Shown here one piece after another: positions 52,328 to 61,075 of a stretch of 64,000 nucleotides of DNA. This stretch comes from Alphaproteobacteria bacterium. Its GTDB lineage: Bacteria > Pseudomonadota > Alphaproteobacteria > RF32 > CAG-239. A program made the position numbers and the translations under genes. The stretch is taken from positions 263,411 to 327,410 of the forward strand of contig JAQWBS010000001.1 in NCBI GenBank assembly GCA_028706255.1, read 5' to 3'. Position 1 is the stretch's first letter. Every line of letters begins with the position of its first letter. Below the pieces are notes generated by a model. That model saw nothing but the letters and a program-made list of their open reading frames with translations, made no database searches and was not told where the DNA came from.

Positions 52328-52993
52328 ATGAAAAATATTTTAGTAATTTTTGATTTTGATGGAACAATATGTGATACAAATCCTTCTTGGTTAGAAGCAT
52401 ATAACAACTATTTAAGTATTTATAATATTCAAATAGACAAGCTTCTTTGGGACAATATCCTTCAATATACGAACGATATTGGAAGAATTGAATATATAAA
52501 CGAAAAAAACAATCTAAAACTAAACGAAGATGATGTTTATGAAATTCACAAAGAATTTTATAAAACAATAAAAAACAAACCCTTAGTTCTTTCTAATGGT
52601 TTTATGGGATTATTTGAAAACTATCCTAATATATGTATTGCAACAGGTGGAACACTTGAAGAAACTAAAGAAAAAATAGCTAATCTTGGAATAGGAAAAT
52701 ATTTCAACGAAGATAATATTTATCTTTCTTCAACAACAAAAGGGTGTAAAAAGGATTTATTCAAGTATATTGCATTAATTAATAACTTTGACCTAAGTAA
52801 TTGTTTTGCAGTAGAAGATTCTGTTAATGGAATTAGAGAAGCAAAACATGCAGGAATAAATATTATCCCTTATGCATATTATTGGGGGGAAAATTTAAAT
52901 AGATATATAGTTCAAACAACTCAACTCGGAATTAGCTATATTGCTTATAGTGCTGAAAGCATAAAGACTAGAATTAAAAATTTACAAAAATAA
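52328..52993 (+). CDS. HAD-superfamily hydrolase
   Basis: 221 residues. The nucleophile motif DFDGTICDT (9-17), Thr motif IATGGTLEET and CFAVEDSVNGIREAKHAG (metal site) are those of a phosphoglycolate-phosphatase-like HAD with a small helical cap. No clear ribosome site. The sequence is more AT-rich than neighbours, and it sits between smr and dnaQ where no gene is expected in related genomes, suggesting insertion. Substrate unknown. Confidence 0.78.
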   Translation: MKNILVIFDFDGTICDTNPSWLEAYNNYLSIYNIQIDKLLWDNILQYTNDIGRIEYINEKNNLKLNEDDVYEIHKEFYKTIKNKPLVLSNGFMGLFENYPNICIATGGTLEETKEKIANLGIGKYFNEDNIYLSSTTKGCKKDLFKYIALINNFDLSNCFAVEDSVNGIREAKHAGINIIPYAYYWGENLNRYIVQTTQLGISYIAYSAESIKTRIKNLQK

Positions 52994-52998
52994 AAAAT

Positions 52999-53028
52999 AA
53001 GTCCTGTTTTTAGATAAAAACAGGACTT
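52999..53028. terminator. Bidirectional terminator between HAD and dnaQ
   Basis: A 13-bp perfect stem (AAGTCCTGTTTTT/AAAAACAGGACTT, loop AGAT) between convergent genes. Confidence 0.9.
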
Positions 53029-53033
53029 TATTA

Positions 53034-53720
53034 TTACCAAACTTCTTCAAGTTTAATTTTTTTCTGTAAAAATGCTTTATGTGCTTCAAGTTCTTCAGCA
53101 GAGAGATTAAAATTTCTGGCAACCCTAAAACTTTTACCAGACATATTTTCCACAAACTGCGTTTTTGTTCCACTATTTTTATTATCTTGCAACATTGTTG
53201 GTTCAACCCCACCAATAAGTTCAAGATAAACTTTTGCTAATAATTCAGAGTCAATTAAAGCCCCGTGCTTTGTTCTATCAGAAGCATCAATTTCAAAACG
53301 ACGACAAAGTGCATCAAGGCTTGCTCTTGCTCCAGGAAATTTATTTCTAGCAATTTCCAAGGTATCAATTACCCTATCCCATTCCAAAGTTGAACGATTA
53401 ATTGCTTTAAGTTCATAATTCAAAAAATTAATATCAAAAGCAGCATTATGCGCAATAAGCTTTGCATCTTCACCAATAAACTCTAAAAATTTATCCGCAA
53501 CTTCTTCAAAAACTGGATAATCTTTTAAAAATTCATATGAAAGCCCATGAACCTTAAAAGCTTCTTCAGGAACTTCTTTGCACGGATTGATATATTGGTG
53601 ATATTCCCTACCAGTTGGTAAATGATTAATCAGCTCAATTGCTCCAATTTCAACTAATCTTTCGCCATCTTCAGGTTTAAAACCTGTTGTTTCCGTATCA
53701 AAAACAATTTCTCTAACCAT
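53034..53720 (-). CDS. dnaQ: DNA polymerase III epsilon (proofreading exonuclease)
   Basis: 228 residues. DEDDh exonuclease: ExoI VFDTETTGF (Asp/Glu), ExoII LIAHNAAFDINFLNYEL, ExoIII TKHGALIDSELLAKVYLEL. The C-terminal helical tail binds the alpha subunit. It overlaps coaE by 8 bases, the usual alphaproteobacterial pair near the origin. Confidence 0.96.
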   Translation of the reverse strand: MVREIVFDTETTGFKPEDGERLVEIGAIELINHLPTGREYHQYINPCKEVPEEAFKVHGLSYEFLKDYPVFEEVADKFLEFIGEDAKLIAHNAAFDINFLNYELKAINRSTLEWDRVIDTLEIARNKFPGARASLDALCRRFEIDASDRTKHGALIDSELLAKVYLELIGGVEPTMLQDNKNSGTKTQFVENMSGKSFRVARNFNLSAEELEAHKAFLQKKIKLEEVW

Positions 53721-54300
53721 TATATTCTAACCCATTTATAATATTTATTATTTCAAGTTTTAATAAATTTGATGTTGTGTTTGTATCAATAACAACATCA
53801 GCAAGCTCTTTTTTTGTTTTATTATCAAGTTGAACTGCAACAATTTGTTCAAAATGTTCTACTGAAACATTATCTCTTTTCATCACGCGTTGTTTTTGAA
53901 TTTCATAATCAACATCAGCAACAATAATGAAATCACAATATTTTTCCCAACCCATTTCAAAAAGAAGAGCCACATCAATAAAATAAGTATAATTAGTTTT
54001 TGAATGTTTATTAATATAATATTTTAGTGTTTTATCTAGAAAAGGGTGGACTAAATCTTCAAGTTTTTTAAGTTCTTTTTTATCATTAAAAACAACTTTT
54101 CTAAGTTTTCTTTTATTAAATTTTCCATTTTCAACAGATTGCGGAAAATTTTTCATAATCACTTCAATAAAGTCTTTTTTATTATATAATCTTCTCACCC
54201 AACCATCAACGTCATAAACGCTGAAACCAAGCTTATTCACAATTTTAGCAATTGTCGTCTTACCGCAACCGATTGAACCTGTGATTGCCACTAATTTCAT
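53713..54300 (-). CDS. coaE: Dephospho-CoA kinase
   Basis: 195 residues. The last step of coenzyme A synthesis. Walker A ITGSIGCGKTTIAKI (6-20), DVDGWVRRLYNK, HPFLDKTL, DVALLFEMGWEKYCDFIIVADV and RVMKRDN are family motifs. It is the first gene left of the candidate origin and is transcribed away from it. Confidence 0.95.
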   Translation of the reverse strand: MKLVAITGSIGCGKTTIAKIVNKLGFSVYDVDGWVRRLYNKKDFIEVIMKNFPQSVENGKFNKRKLRKVVFNDKKELKKLEDLVHPFLDKTLKYYINKHSKTNYTYFIDVALLFEMGWEKYCDFIIVADVDYEIQKQRVMKRDNVSVEHFEQIVAVQLDNKTKKELADVVIDTNTTSNLLKLEIINIINGLEYNG

Positions 54301-54764
54301 TTTTTATATACCTTTTTATTAACAGGGGATGTGTATAAATCTGACAACATCTGGGATATTATAATTTAATACCCATAATATAAAAATTAATATACGCACT
54401 TATTAACAAGTTGATAAGTTTTGTTAACCTATTATTAATCTGTTTATTAAAATTTTATTAACATTCTAGTAAATTAGAACTTGGAATATTTAACTCAATG
54501 AATTTTATTATTTTTTAAAATTTTTGATTCGCTCCTTTTACATTGTTATTAACAATCTATTAATCTCTGTATAAAATTGTGAATAAAATTTAATTCACAT
54601 CAATCACAAGGATCTACCTACTACAACTAACTTTTAAAAATATATATTAGGGGCTGTTCATTTCATTTGACAGAAACCGATTTAAATTTTATACATAATT
54701 CATAAATATAAATCACATCTCTAATTTTTCAAAAAATCATCATTTATAAAATTCAAGGTATTTC
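54301..54764. other. Candidate chromosomal replication origin (oriC)
   Basis: 464 bases without a gene between divergent coaE and rho. Two exact matches to the DnaA box TTATNCACA lie on the minus strand: TTATACACA (54330-54338) and TTATTCACA (54578-54586). Four copies of the near-match TTATTAACA are on the plus strand (54316, 54400, 54455, 54546), one of them in a near-palindrome CTTATTAACAAGTTGATAAG (54399-54418). One-mismatch boxes occur at 54591 and 54689. A CtrA-like TTAA-N7-TTAA lies at 54447-54461. Extremely AT-rich tracts lie throughout. From known genomes, alphaproteobacterial origins commonly fall between a coaE-dnaQ side and a rho-mnmE-mnmG side. It must also hold promoters for coaE and rho. 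Confidence 0.65.
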
Positions 54765-56018
54765 ATGTATTTAAAAGATTTAAAAGACAAATCTCCTAAA
54801 GAGTTACTCACTCAAGCAGAAGAATTAAATATTGAAGAAGCATCTTCAATGCGTAAACAAGACCTCATTTTTGCAATTTTGAAAAAAGTTGCTTCTGAAG
54901 ATAATATCATTTATGGCGAAGGGGTAATTGAAGTTTTACAAGACGGATTTGGATTCCTACGTTCTTCTGAATCAAATTATCTTGCTAGCCCAGATGATAT
55001 TTATGTTTCTCCTTCACAAGTTAAAAAATTTGCTTTAAGAACAGGTGACACACTTGAAGGTGAGATTAGAGCTCCAAAAGATAATGAACGTTATTTTGCT
55101 CTAACTAAAGTTATTAGAATTAATTATGATGATCCTGAAAAATCTAAACTCCGTGTTAATTTTGATAATTTGACACCGCTTTATCCAAGAGAAAAACTTG
55201 ATTTTGATATCATAAACGGTGAAAAAGACTACACAACTCGTGTGATTGATTTAATTGCTCCACAGGGAAAGGGGCAACGTGGATTAATTGTTGCACCACC
55301 AAGAACAGGTAAAACAGTAATGCTTCAAAGTATTGCGCATGCGATTGCAGAAAAAAATCCTGAAATTTATTTGATGGTTCTGTTGATTGATGAACGTCCT
55401 GAAGAAGTTACAGATATGATTCGCTCTGTTAGAGGTGAGGTTATCTCTTCAACGTTTGATGAACCAGCAAGCCGTCACGTTCAAGTGGCAGAAATGGTTA
55501 TTGAAAAAGCGAAGCGATTAGTGGAAATGAAAAAAGATGTCGTTATTCTTCTAGATTCAATTACACGTCTAGGAAGAGCTTATAACACTGTCATTCCATC
55601 ATCAGGTAAGGTTCTAACTGGTGGGGTTGATGCAAACGCTCTACAACGTCCTAAACGCATTCTAGGGGCTGCTAGAAACATTGAAGAAGGTGGTTCTTTA
55701 ACAATTATTGCCACAGCTTTGATTGATACAGGTTCAAGAATGGATGAAGTTATTTTTGAAGAATTTAAGGGAACAGGTAACTCAGAAATCATTTTGGATA
55801 GAAAACTCACAGATAAAAGAATTTTCCCAACGATTGATATTACGCGTTCAGGAACCAGAAAAGAAGAGCTTTTGGTTGATAAAGCAACACTTTCTAAAAT
55901 GTGGGTTCTTCGTCGTGTCTTGATGCAAATGGGTGTAACAGACGGCATGGAATTCTTGCTTGATAAGATTTCACATTCAAAAGATAATGATGATTTCTTT
56001 ACGACAATGAATAGTTAA
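54765..56018 (+). CDS. rho: Transcription termination factor Rho
   Basis: 417 residues. N-terminal helical and OB-fold RNA-binding domain ([46 protein letters not shown]), then the hexameric ATPase: Walker [12 protein letters not shown], Walker [18 protein letters not shown]-loop [23 protein letters not shown] and R-loop [15 protein letters not shown]. First gene right of the candidate origin. Confidence 0.98.
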   Translation: MYLKDLKDKSPKELLTQAEELNIEEASSMRKQDLIFAILKKVASEDNIIYGEGVIEVLQDGFGFLRSSESNYLASPDDIYVSPSQVKKFALRTGDTLEGEIRAPKDNERYFALTKVIRINYDDPEKSKLRVNFDNLTPLYPREKLDFDIINGEKDYTTRVIDLIAPQGKGQRGLIVAPPRTGKTVMLQSIAHAIAEKNPEIYLMVLLIDERPEEVTDMIRSVRGEVISSTFDEPASRHVQVAEMVIEKAKRLVEMKKDVVILLDSITRLGRAYNTVIPSSGKVLTGGVDANALQRPKRILGAARNIEEGGSLTIIATALIDTGSRMDEVIFEEFKGTGNSEIILDRKLTDKRIFPTIDITRSGTRKEELLVDKATLSKMWVLRRVLMQMGVTDGMEFLLDKISHSKDNDDFFTTMNS

Positions 56019-56023
56019 AAAGG

Positions 56024-56052
56024 TGGCTTCTCTAAAGAGAAGCCATTTTTTT
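56024..56052 (+). terminator. Terminator after rho
   Basis: TGGCTTCTCT/AGAGAAGCCA stem followed by seven T. Confidence 0.9.
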
Positions 56053-56053
56053 A

Positions 56054-56082
56054 TTGACAAACCCTCTAATTTAGCCAATTAT
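56054..56082 (+). promoter_or_regulatory. Promoter of the leader peptide-GNAT-M20 transcript
   Basis: A perfect TTGACA (56054-56059), with AATTAT after 17 bases (56077-56082) or TATATT after 20. It precedes the leader open frame by about 35 bases. Confidence 0.55.
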
Positions 56083-56114
56083 ATTCAAAGTTATTTATTT
56101 TTTTAAGGTCACAA

Positions 56115-56228
56115 ATGAAAAAAGAAACATCTACATCTTTTTTTATTCAATCAGAAAAAACTTTTTCTGAGTCATTTGTGCATTTCAATCAAAATTCTCT
56201 ACTTCTACTCTTTCTTACCAACCTCTAG
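56115..56228 (+). CDS. Leucine-rich leader peptide
   Basis: 37 codons with AAGG six bases before ATG. It starts MKKETSTSFF and ends NSLLLLFLTNL, with four consecutive Leu codons (CTA CTT CTA CTC at 56199-56210), then Phe-Leu-Thr-Asn-Leu and TAG at 56226-56228. It is followed at once by mutually exclusive RNA pairings and a terminator, so it reads as an attenuator leader whose translation senses charged leucine tRNA (inference). It has no similarity to a folded protein. Confidence 0.6.
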   Translation: MKKETSTSFFIQSEKTFSESFVHFNQNSLLLLFLTNL

Positions 56229-56291
56229 GCGTTTTCATCAGAGTTATTAAGGCTTGGGCGCTTGGAGGAAATCTTAAACAAGCGTTTTTTT
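56223..56291 (+). promoter_or_regulatory. Transcription attenuator of the GNAT-M20 operon
   Basis: The terminator is CGCTTG (56259-56264) pairing with CAAGCG (56279-56284), followed by seven T. The competing antiterminator is CTCTAGGCG (56223-56231), which includes the last codon and stop of the leader frame, pairing over nine positions (two G-U) with CGCTTGGAG (56259-56267) and so occupying the terminator's 5' arm. A ribosome at the stop codon would mask CTCTAGGCG and allow termination; one stalled at the Leu run about 24 bases upstream would leave it free and permit read-through. Confidence 0.6.
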
Positions 56292-56324
56292 GTATGAAAA
56301 TTTAGTAAGAAAGAGAAAGATAAA

Positions 56325-57071
56325 ATGAATAAGAATATCCAAATCAGAGAAGCAAATTTTACTGATGTTAAACAAATTGCAGCTGTTCACAGTGTTTCAG
56401 CTTATAAGGCTTATGATCATATTATGTCGAAAGAAATTTTGGAAGGATTTTGGAATCCTGAAACTTTGGAACAAGATTGGCATAATTACATTTCTCAAAC
56501 CAAGAAAGATAAAGATTATACAGCTTACGTTGCTGTTGAAAACGATCAAGTAATAGGTGTTTTAAGAGCGAATAGTGCAAATGCTCACGATAAAGAAATT
56601 TTTGACGACATTGGTCAAAAAGATATGTCGGATTATGTGCATTTTAAAACGATTTACATTCATCCAGATCATCAAGGCAGAGGAATTGGAAAAGATTTTA
56701 TTTCTCATGCCGCAATGGACGCTTTGAAAAATGGCAAGAAAAAATTAATGACCATTACCACAGATAAATATGAAGATTCCCCTAGGTTTTTTAAGAGTTT
56801 TGGAGCGTCTTTTGCTGGTCGCCATGATGTTGATATGAAAGAACACTATGACACCACCACATCAGACGCTAAAGACTCAAAATTAGTGACAAATGTTTGG
56901 GTAATGGATGCAAAAGAAGTTTTATTTATTTCTCATGAAAAAGATAGAAAACAAGCTGAACAAAAAAATAGTAAAATAATAAGTATCATTAATAATAAAA
57001 ATTCATATAATTATGCTAAGCATAAACCAGTGATTGTTCGTCCAATATTTGCTAAAGCAGTAGGGAGATAA
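56325..57071 (+). CDS. GNAT-family N-acetyltransferase
   Basis: 248 residues. A GNAT domain (about 5-165) with the acetyl-CoA-binding IYIHPDHQGRGIGKDFI (Q/R-x-x-G-x-G) and a C-terminal SPRFFKSFGASFAGRHDVDMKEHYD. An extra 65-residue tail is unusual. The M20 gene starts 2 bases after its stop. Paired with a deacylase-type peptidase it may act on an amino acid or small amine; the substrate is unknown. Expression is probably governed by the upstream attenuator. Confidence 0.82.
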   Translation: MNKNIQIREANFTDVKQIAAVHSVSAYKAYDHIMSKEILEGFWNPETLEQDWHNYISQTKKDKDYTAYVAVENDQVIGVLRANSANAHDKEIFDDIGQKDMSDYVHFKTIYIHPDHQGRGIGKDFISHAAMDALKNGKKKLMTITTDKYEDSPRFFKSFGASFAGRHDVDMKEHYDTTTSDAKDSKLVTNVWVMDAKEVLFISHEKDRKQAEQKNSKIISIINNKNSYNYAKHKPVIVRPIFAKAVGR

Positions 57072-57073
57072 AA

Positions 57074-58204
57074 ATGTCTGAATCATTATATGTTTTAGAA
57101 AAACTCATTTCTTTTGATACAACAATTTCAAAAAATACATTACAAGCTGTTGAATTTGTTAAAGAATATTTAGAATTAAAAAAGGTTAAAACACATATAG
57201 TCTATAATGAGGAAAGAACCAGAGCAAGTTTGCTTGCCACTATTGGTGATGAAAGCAAAGCAGGGATTGTTCTTTCAGGACATTTAGACACTGTTGCTTC
57301 GATAAAAGAAGAATGGGACACAGACCCACATCAACTCACTGAAAAAGGAACAAAGCTTTTTGGACGTGGAACAAGTGATATGAAAGGCGGAATTGCTTGT
57401 GCTTTAGGAAATGTAGATGCTCTAAAAGCGAGTGGAAAAACTTTTCATTTTTCTTTAACGCATGATGAAGAAGGTATTTTTTCAGCCATTAAACAACTAA
57501 ATAAAACAAATTTTGATGGATTCTTTAAGCATAAACCTGTTGGCTGCATGGTGATGGAACCGACGCTTTTGAAACCTATTTATGGGCATAAGGGAACATA
57601 TTTAGGAAAAATTAAAATTGTTGGTAAAGAAAGTCATTCAGCATATCCTCATCTTGGGGTTGATGCTTTGGGATACATGGTTAAAATTTATAATCAAATT
57701 AATAAAATTATGACTGAATTTGGTAAAAATTCAGCAACTGATGAAATTTATAGCCCCAACAAAACGAATTTGAATATATGCACTTTTAATTCAGGAGATG
57801 CGATTAATAAAATTTCAGGGTTTGCGGAACTCTCATTTTGCATGCGTTATCTACCGCAAGACGAGATAAAGATTATCTTGAAAAAAATTATGAATTTCTG
57901 TGAAGAAATTGAACAAGAGATGAAACAACAAGATGAAAACTGTTCCGTTATATTTACTGAAATCCTAGATGTTAAAGGGTTTGAGAGCGATTTAGATTCT
58001 GATTTTGTAAAGAATTTTGATGAACCAACAAAAGTGAGTTATGCCACTGAAGCAGGATATTTTCAAGAGCTTGGCATTAACACAATTGTTTTTGGCCCTG
58101 GAAGTATTGAACAGGCTCACATAAAAAATGAATTTATTGAAAAAGCTCAGCTTGAAGCGTTTGATAAATTTATTCAAGAAAAATTATGTTCATTTGAGGT
58201 TTAG
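57074..58204 (+). CDS. M20-family metallopeptidase/deacylase (ArgE/DapE-like)
   Basis: 376 residues. Zinc motifs SGHLDTVA (His70, Asp72), GRGTSDMKGGIACAL (Asp102), THDEEGIF (Glu132 general base, Glu133) and ESHSAYPHLGVDALGYM in the dimerisation lid region. Such enzymes remove acyl groups from amino acids (acetylornithine, succinyl-diaminopimelate) or cut dipeptides. Co-transcribed with the GNAT gene behind a leucine-rich leader, so an acylated amino-acid substrate is plausible. It lacks clear ArgE- or DapE-specific evidence. Confidence 0.85.
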   Translation: MSESLYVLEKLISFDTTISKNTLQAVEFVKEYLELKKVKTHIVYNEERTRASLLATIGDESKAGIVLSGHLDTVASIKEEWDTDPHQLTEKGTKLFGRGTSDMKGGIACALGNVDALKASGKTFHFSLTHDEEGIFSAIKQLNKTNFDGFFKHKPVGCMVMEPTLLKPIYGHKGTYLGKIKIVGKESHSAYPHLGVDALGYMVKIYNQINKIMTEFGKNSATDEIYSPNKTNLNICTFNSGDAINKISGFAELSFCMRYLPQDEIKIILKKIMNFCEEIEQEMKQQDENCSVIFTEILDVKGFESDLDSDFVKNFDEPTKVSYATEAGYFQELGINTIVFGPGSIEQAHIKNEFIEKAQLEAFDKFIQEKLCSFEV

Positions 58205-58230
58205 AAAAAGGAGCTAAAAAGCTCCTTTTT
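58205..58230. terminator. Bidirectional terminator
   Basis: AAAAAGGAGCT/AGCTCCTTTTT, 11 bp, with T-runs on both sides, between convergent M20 and HAD genes. Confidence 0.9.
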
Positions 58231-58232
58231 TA

Positions 58233-58886
58233 TTAGTAAATATACTTTTTTAATTCCTTAACATTATTAGCGAATTTTGTTACACCAATTTCTTTAAGTT
58301 TTTTCAAATAATTATCTCTATCAATATGTTGATGTTCGGTAAAAGCAATAATATCCATTTTTGCAGCTTTTGCAGCAATAGCGCCAGCAATTGAATCTTC
58401 AACAACGACACAGTCTTCTGGTTTATATCCCATTTTTTCAGCAGCATATAAGAAAATATCTGGTTCTGGCTTGCCTCTTTTTACCATTTCTGCTGTAAAC
58501 ACAATTTCATTTGGTAAATATTTTCTAATATTTAAGACATCAATTTTTTTTGCTGTTTTTAAAGTTGGTCCACCCGTGCCAATACATTTTATAAGGTTTT
58601 CATCTTTGAGAATATCAATAATGTCTTTTGTGATTTCAATTTCTTTAATGAGAGAAGTTTCCCCTTCGATAATTTTTGCATAATCACTTTCTGTAACATT
58701 TATTCCAAAATTTTTTAATCTTTCAATTTTTGTGACAGGGCTAACACCTGCAAAATTTTTATATGCTTCTTCAAACGACCAATTTAAATTTGAGTTTTCA
58801 TTCACAAATTTATGCCAAACACTCACCCATAATTTTTCAGTATCGGCAATGACACCGTCAAAATCAAAAATAACTAGTTTTTTCAT
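58233..58886 (-). CDS. HAD-superfamily hydrolase (beta-phosphoglucomutase/phosphatase type)
   Basis: 217 residues from ATG 58886 (AAAGGA upstream; longer frame to 58913 less likely). DFDGVIADTEKLW (nucleophile, 7-19), a helical cap (about 20-85), CIGTGGPTLKTAKKI, and RGKPEPDIFLYAAEKMGYKPEDCVVVEDSIAGAIAAKAAKM with the conserved Lys and Asp pair. This fits sugar-phosphate phosphatases and beta-phosphoglucomutases; the substrate is not known. Confidence 0.82.
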   Translation of the reverse strand: MKKLVIFDFDGVIADTEKLWVSVWHKFVNENSNLNWSFEEAYKNFAGVSPVTKIERLKNFGINVTESDYAKIIEGETSLIKEIEITKDIIDILKDENLIKCIGTGGPTLKTAKKIDVLNIRKYLPNEIVFTAEMVKRGKPEPDIFLYAAEKMGYKPEDCVVVEDSIAGAIAAKAAKMDIIAFTEHQHIDRDNYLKKLKEIGVTKFANNVKELKKYIY

Positions 58887-59002
58887 GAAATATCCTTTAA
58901 AAATCGAGTCCATATAATGAGTATAGAAGGGATGTTTTAACTTTTTATTAAGTTTCTATCATCAAGCAAGCTCAAAACGCCACAGAGTCAAAAAAACAGC
59001 CT

Positions 59003-59572
59003 TTATTTAAGTCTATAAAAATAAATGCTATTTGATAGCCATTCTTTATCGAACTTGACTTCTTCAACAATTTCCATTGTTTCAAAATGTGACCCATTTG
59101 CGATGACGATGCTGTCTTTTTTCATTTCGGATAAAATTTTCTCTGAAAGGGGTTTTTTAAAATTTTCAACAATGAAGCAATAGAGAATATCAACTTCTTT
59201 AAAATTAGATTTAAACATGTCGCCATGAATGAGTTCAATATTTTTCAAATTTCCAGATTTTAATTTTGAAATAAAATATGGATAAAAAGTCCATTCAATG
59301 CCGACAAATTTATGTTGAGGAAATTTTTTAGCCAAAGGAATGATAATTGTTCCTGTTCCACTTCCTGCATCCAGAAAAGTGATTTGCTTTTCCGATTTTT
59401 TTAAAATCTCAGAAATTTTATCTAAGATGATTTTTTTTCTTTTGCCAATTGTTGGTGCAAAAGGCGGATATTTGCCAAATTTGCTTGAGAAAAGTGCATG
59501 ATAAATATATATGTTAAAAAGGATTAACAAAATTAAAGTTATCGTATATATACTATAAATAATGAATTCCAT
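59003..59572 (-). CDS. Membrane-anchored class I SAM methyltransferase
   Basis: 189 residues. One N-terminal membrane helix (IIYSIYTITLILLILFNIYIYHALF), then a Rossmann domain: ITFLDAGSGTGTIIIPLA (motif I), KFVGIEWTFYP, IELIHGDMF and VDILYCFI. No substrate-specific motif is visible. The tether suggests a lipid or membrane-protein substrate (inference). Confidence 0.75.
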   Translation of the reverse strand: MEFIIYSIYTITLILLILFNIYIYHALFSSKFGKYPPFAPTIGKRKKIILDKISEILKKSEKQITFLDAGSGTGTIIIPLAKKFPQHKFVGIEWTFYPYFISKLKSGNLKNIELIHGDMFKSNFKEVDILYCFIVENFKKPLSEKILSEMKKDSIVIANGSHFETMEIVEEVKFDKEWLSNSIYFYRLK

Positions 59573-59646
59573 GATAGTCTTCCAAAAATTAAAATCAGTT
59601 TTGTATTCTATCTTGGGAGTGATTTATTTTTTCTTAAGAGGAATTG

Positions 59647-60990
59647 ATGACAAATAAAACAATTTATGCACTTTCAACAGTGAATGGAAAATCTGGGGTT
59701 GCTATTATCAGAGTTTCAGGAGCTGAAGCTTTGGCTGTTGTTAAAAAAATGACTGAGCTTGATGTTTTCAGCCTTAAATCTCGTTATGCTTATTTTACAG
59801 ATTTAAAAGACATTGTTTCACGTGGAACGTTAGATAAGTGTTTATTGTTATATTTTAAAGCACCCAATTCTTTTACTGGTGAAGACATTGTTGAGCTTCA
59901 TCTTCATGGCTCAAAAGCTGTCATTTCAAGTGTGATTAAAAACTTGTCTTCTCTTGAAAATTTCAGAATGGCGGAAGCTGGCGAATTTTCAAAGCGTGCT
60001 TTTTACAATAATAAAATGGATTTAACGGAAGCAGAAGGGTTAGCGGACTTGATTGATGCTGAAACTTCTGAACAGCAAAAGTTTGCCATTCGTCAAATGG
60101 AAGGAAGCTTGAGCAATCTTTATGAAACTTGGCGTGAAGCTTTAATTAAAATTTTGGCACATCTCGAGGCTTATATTGATTTTCCTGATGAAGAAATTCC
60201 TGATGATGTGGTTGAAAAACTTTTGAACAATGTATTTAAACTTCAAAATGAGATTAAACAACATCTTGAAAGTGATAATATTGGTGAAAGGCTGCGTGAA
60301 GGTTTCAGAGTGGTTATTGTTGGCGCACCAAATGCAGGAAAGTCAAGTTTACTAAATAATATTGCAAAGCGAGAAGTTGCAATTGTTTCAAACATTGCTG
60401 GAACAACCAGAGATGCTATCGATATTCATTTAGATTTAAAAGGATATCCAGTTGTTTTCACAGACACTGCTGGGTTAAGAGAAACAATCGAAGAAATTGA
60501 ACAAAAAGGCATTGAAATTGCGAAGTCTAAAGTGAGCTCTGCCGACCTTGTAATTTGTTTATTTGATGGTGAAAAAGAAAACATCTCCATTTTTGACAGC
60601 ATTAAAGAATTGTTTAAAAACAAGCCGATAGTCGTTGCAAATAAATGTGATAAACTAATTTCTGAACAATGTTCACAGCTTGAAAATCAAGGGTGTTTAC
60701 CAATTTGTGCAAAAACGGGTGAGGGGGTTGAAGTCTTATTAAATAAAATTTATGAAGAAATTGAACAGCGTTTCACATCTAACTCAAGCGTGCTGATTAC
60801 AAGAGCAAGATACCGTGAATATCTAAGTGATGTTTTAGAAAATTTAGAGCTATTTAATCTTGATAAGGAAATTGAACTTTCTGCCGAAGACATTCGTTTG
60901 GCAGCACGTTCTTTAGGAAAAATTACAGGAAGAATAGAGGTTGATGATATCTTAGATAAAATTTTTGGCGATTTTTGTATAGGAAAGTAG
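59647..60990 (+). CDS. mnmE: tRNA uridine-5-carboxymethylaminomethyl modification GTPase MnmE
   Basis: 447 residues from ATG 59647 (AGAGGAA upstream). N-terminal formyl-THF-binding domain (TIYALSTVNGKSGVAIIRVSG), helical domain, G domain (VVIVGAPNAGKSSLLNNIAKR, AGTTRDAI, DTAGLR, NKCD) and the invariant C-terminal CIGK. It works with MnmG, encoded just downstream, to modify U34 of tRNAs. Confidence 0.97.
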   Translation: MTNKTIYALSTVNGKSGVAIIRVSGAEALAVVKKMTELDVFSLKSRYAYFTDLKDIVSRGTLDKCLLLYFKAPNSFTGEDIVELHLHGSKAVISSVIKNLSSLENFRMAEAGEFSKRAFYNNKMDLTEAEGLADLIDAETSEQQKFAIRQMEGSLSNLYETWREALIKILAHLEAYIDFPDEEIPDDVVEKLLNNVFKLQNEIKQHLESDNIGERLREGFRVVIVGAPNAGKSSLLNNIAKREVAIVSNIAGTTRDAIDIHLDLKGYPVVFTDTAGLRETIEEIEQKGIEIAKSKVSSADLVICLFDGEKENISIFDSIKELFKNKPIVVANKCDKLISEQCSQLENQGCLPICAKTGEGVEVLLNKIYEEIEQRFTSNSSVLITRARYREYLSDVLENLELFNLDKEIELSAEDIRLAARSLGKITGRIEVDDILDKIFGDFCIGK

Positions 60991-61075
60991 TTGCTTTAAT
61001 TTTTTTATCTGCTATCTTCTCTACTTCGTTATAATTATTTACTTTATTTTTATTTATAAACTAAAATTTATCAAA

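Noticed and set aside
54447-54461. CtrA binding site in the origin as firm evidence
   Set aside because: TTAA-N7-TTAA is expected by chance in such AT-rich sequence; mentioned only as a supporting detail.
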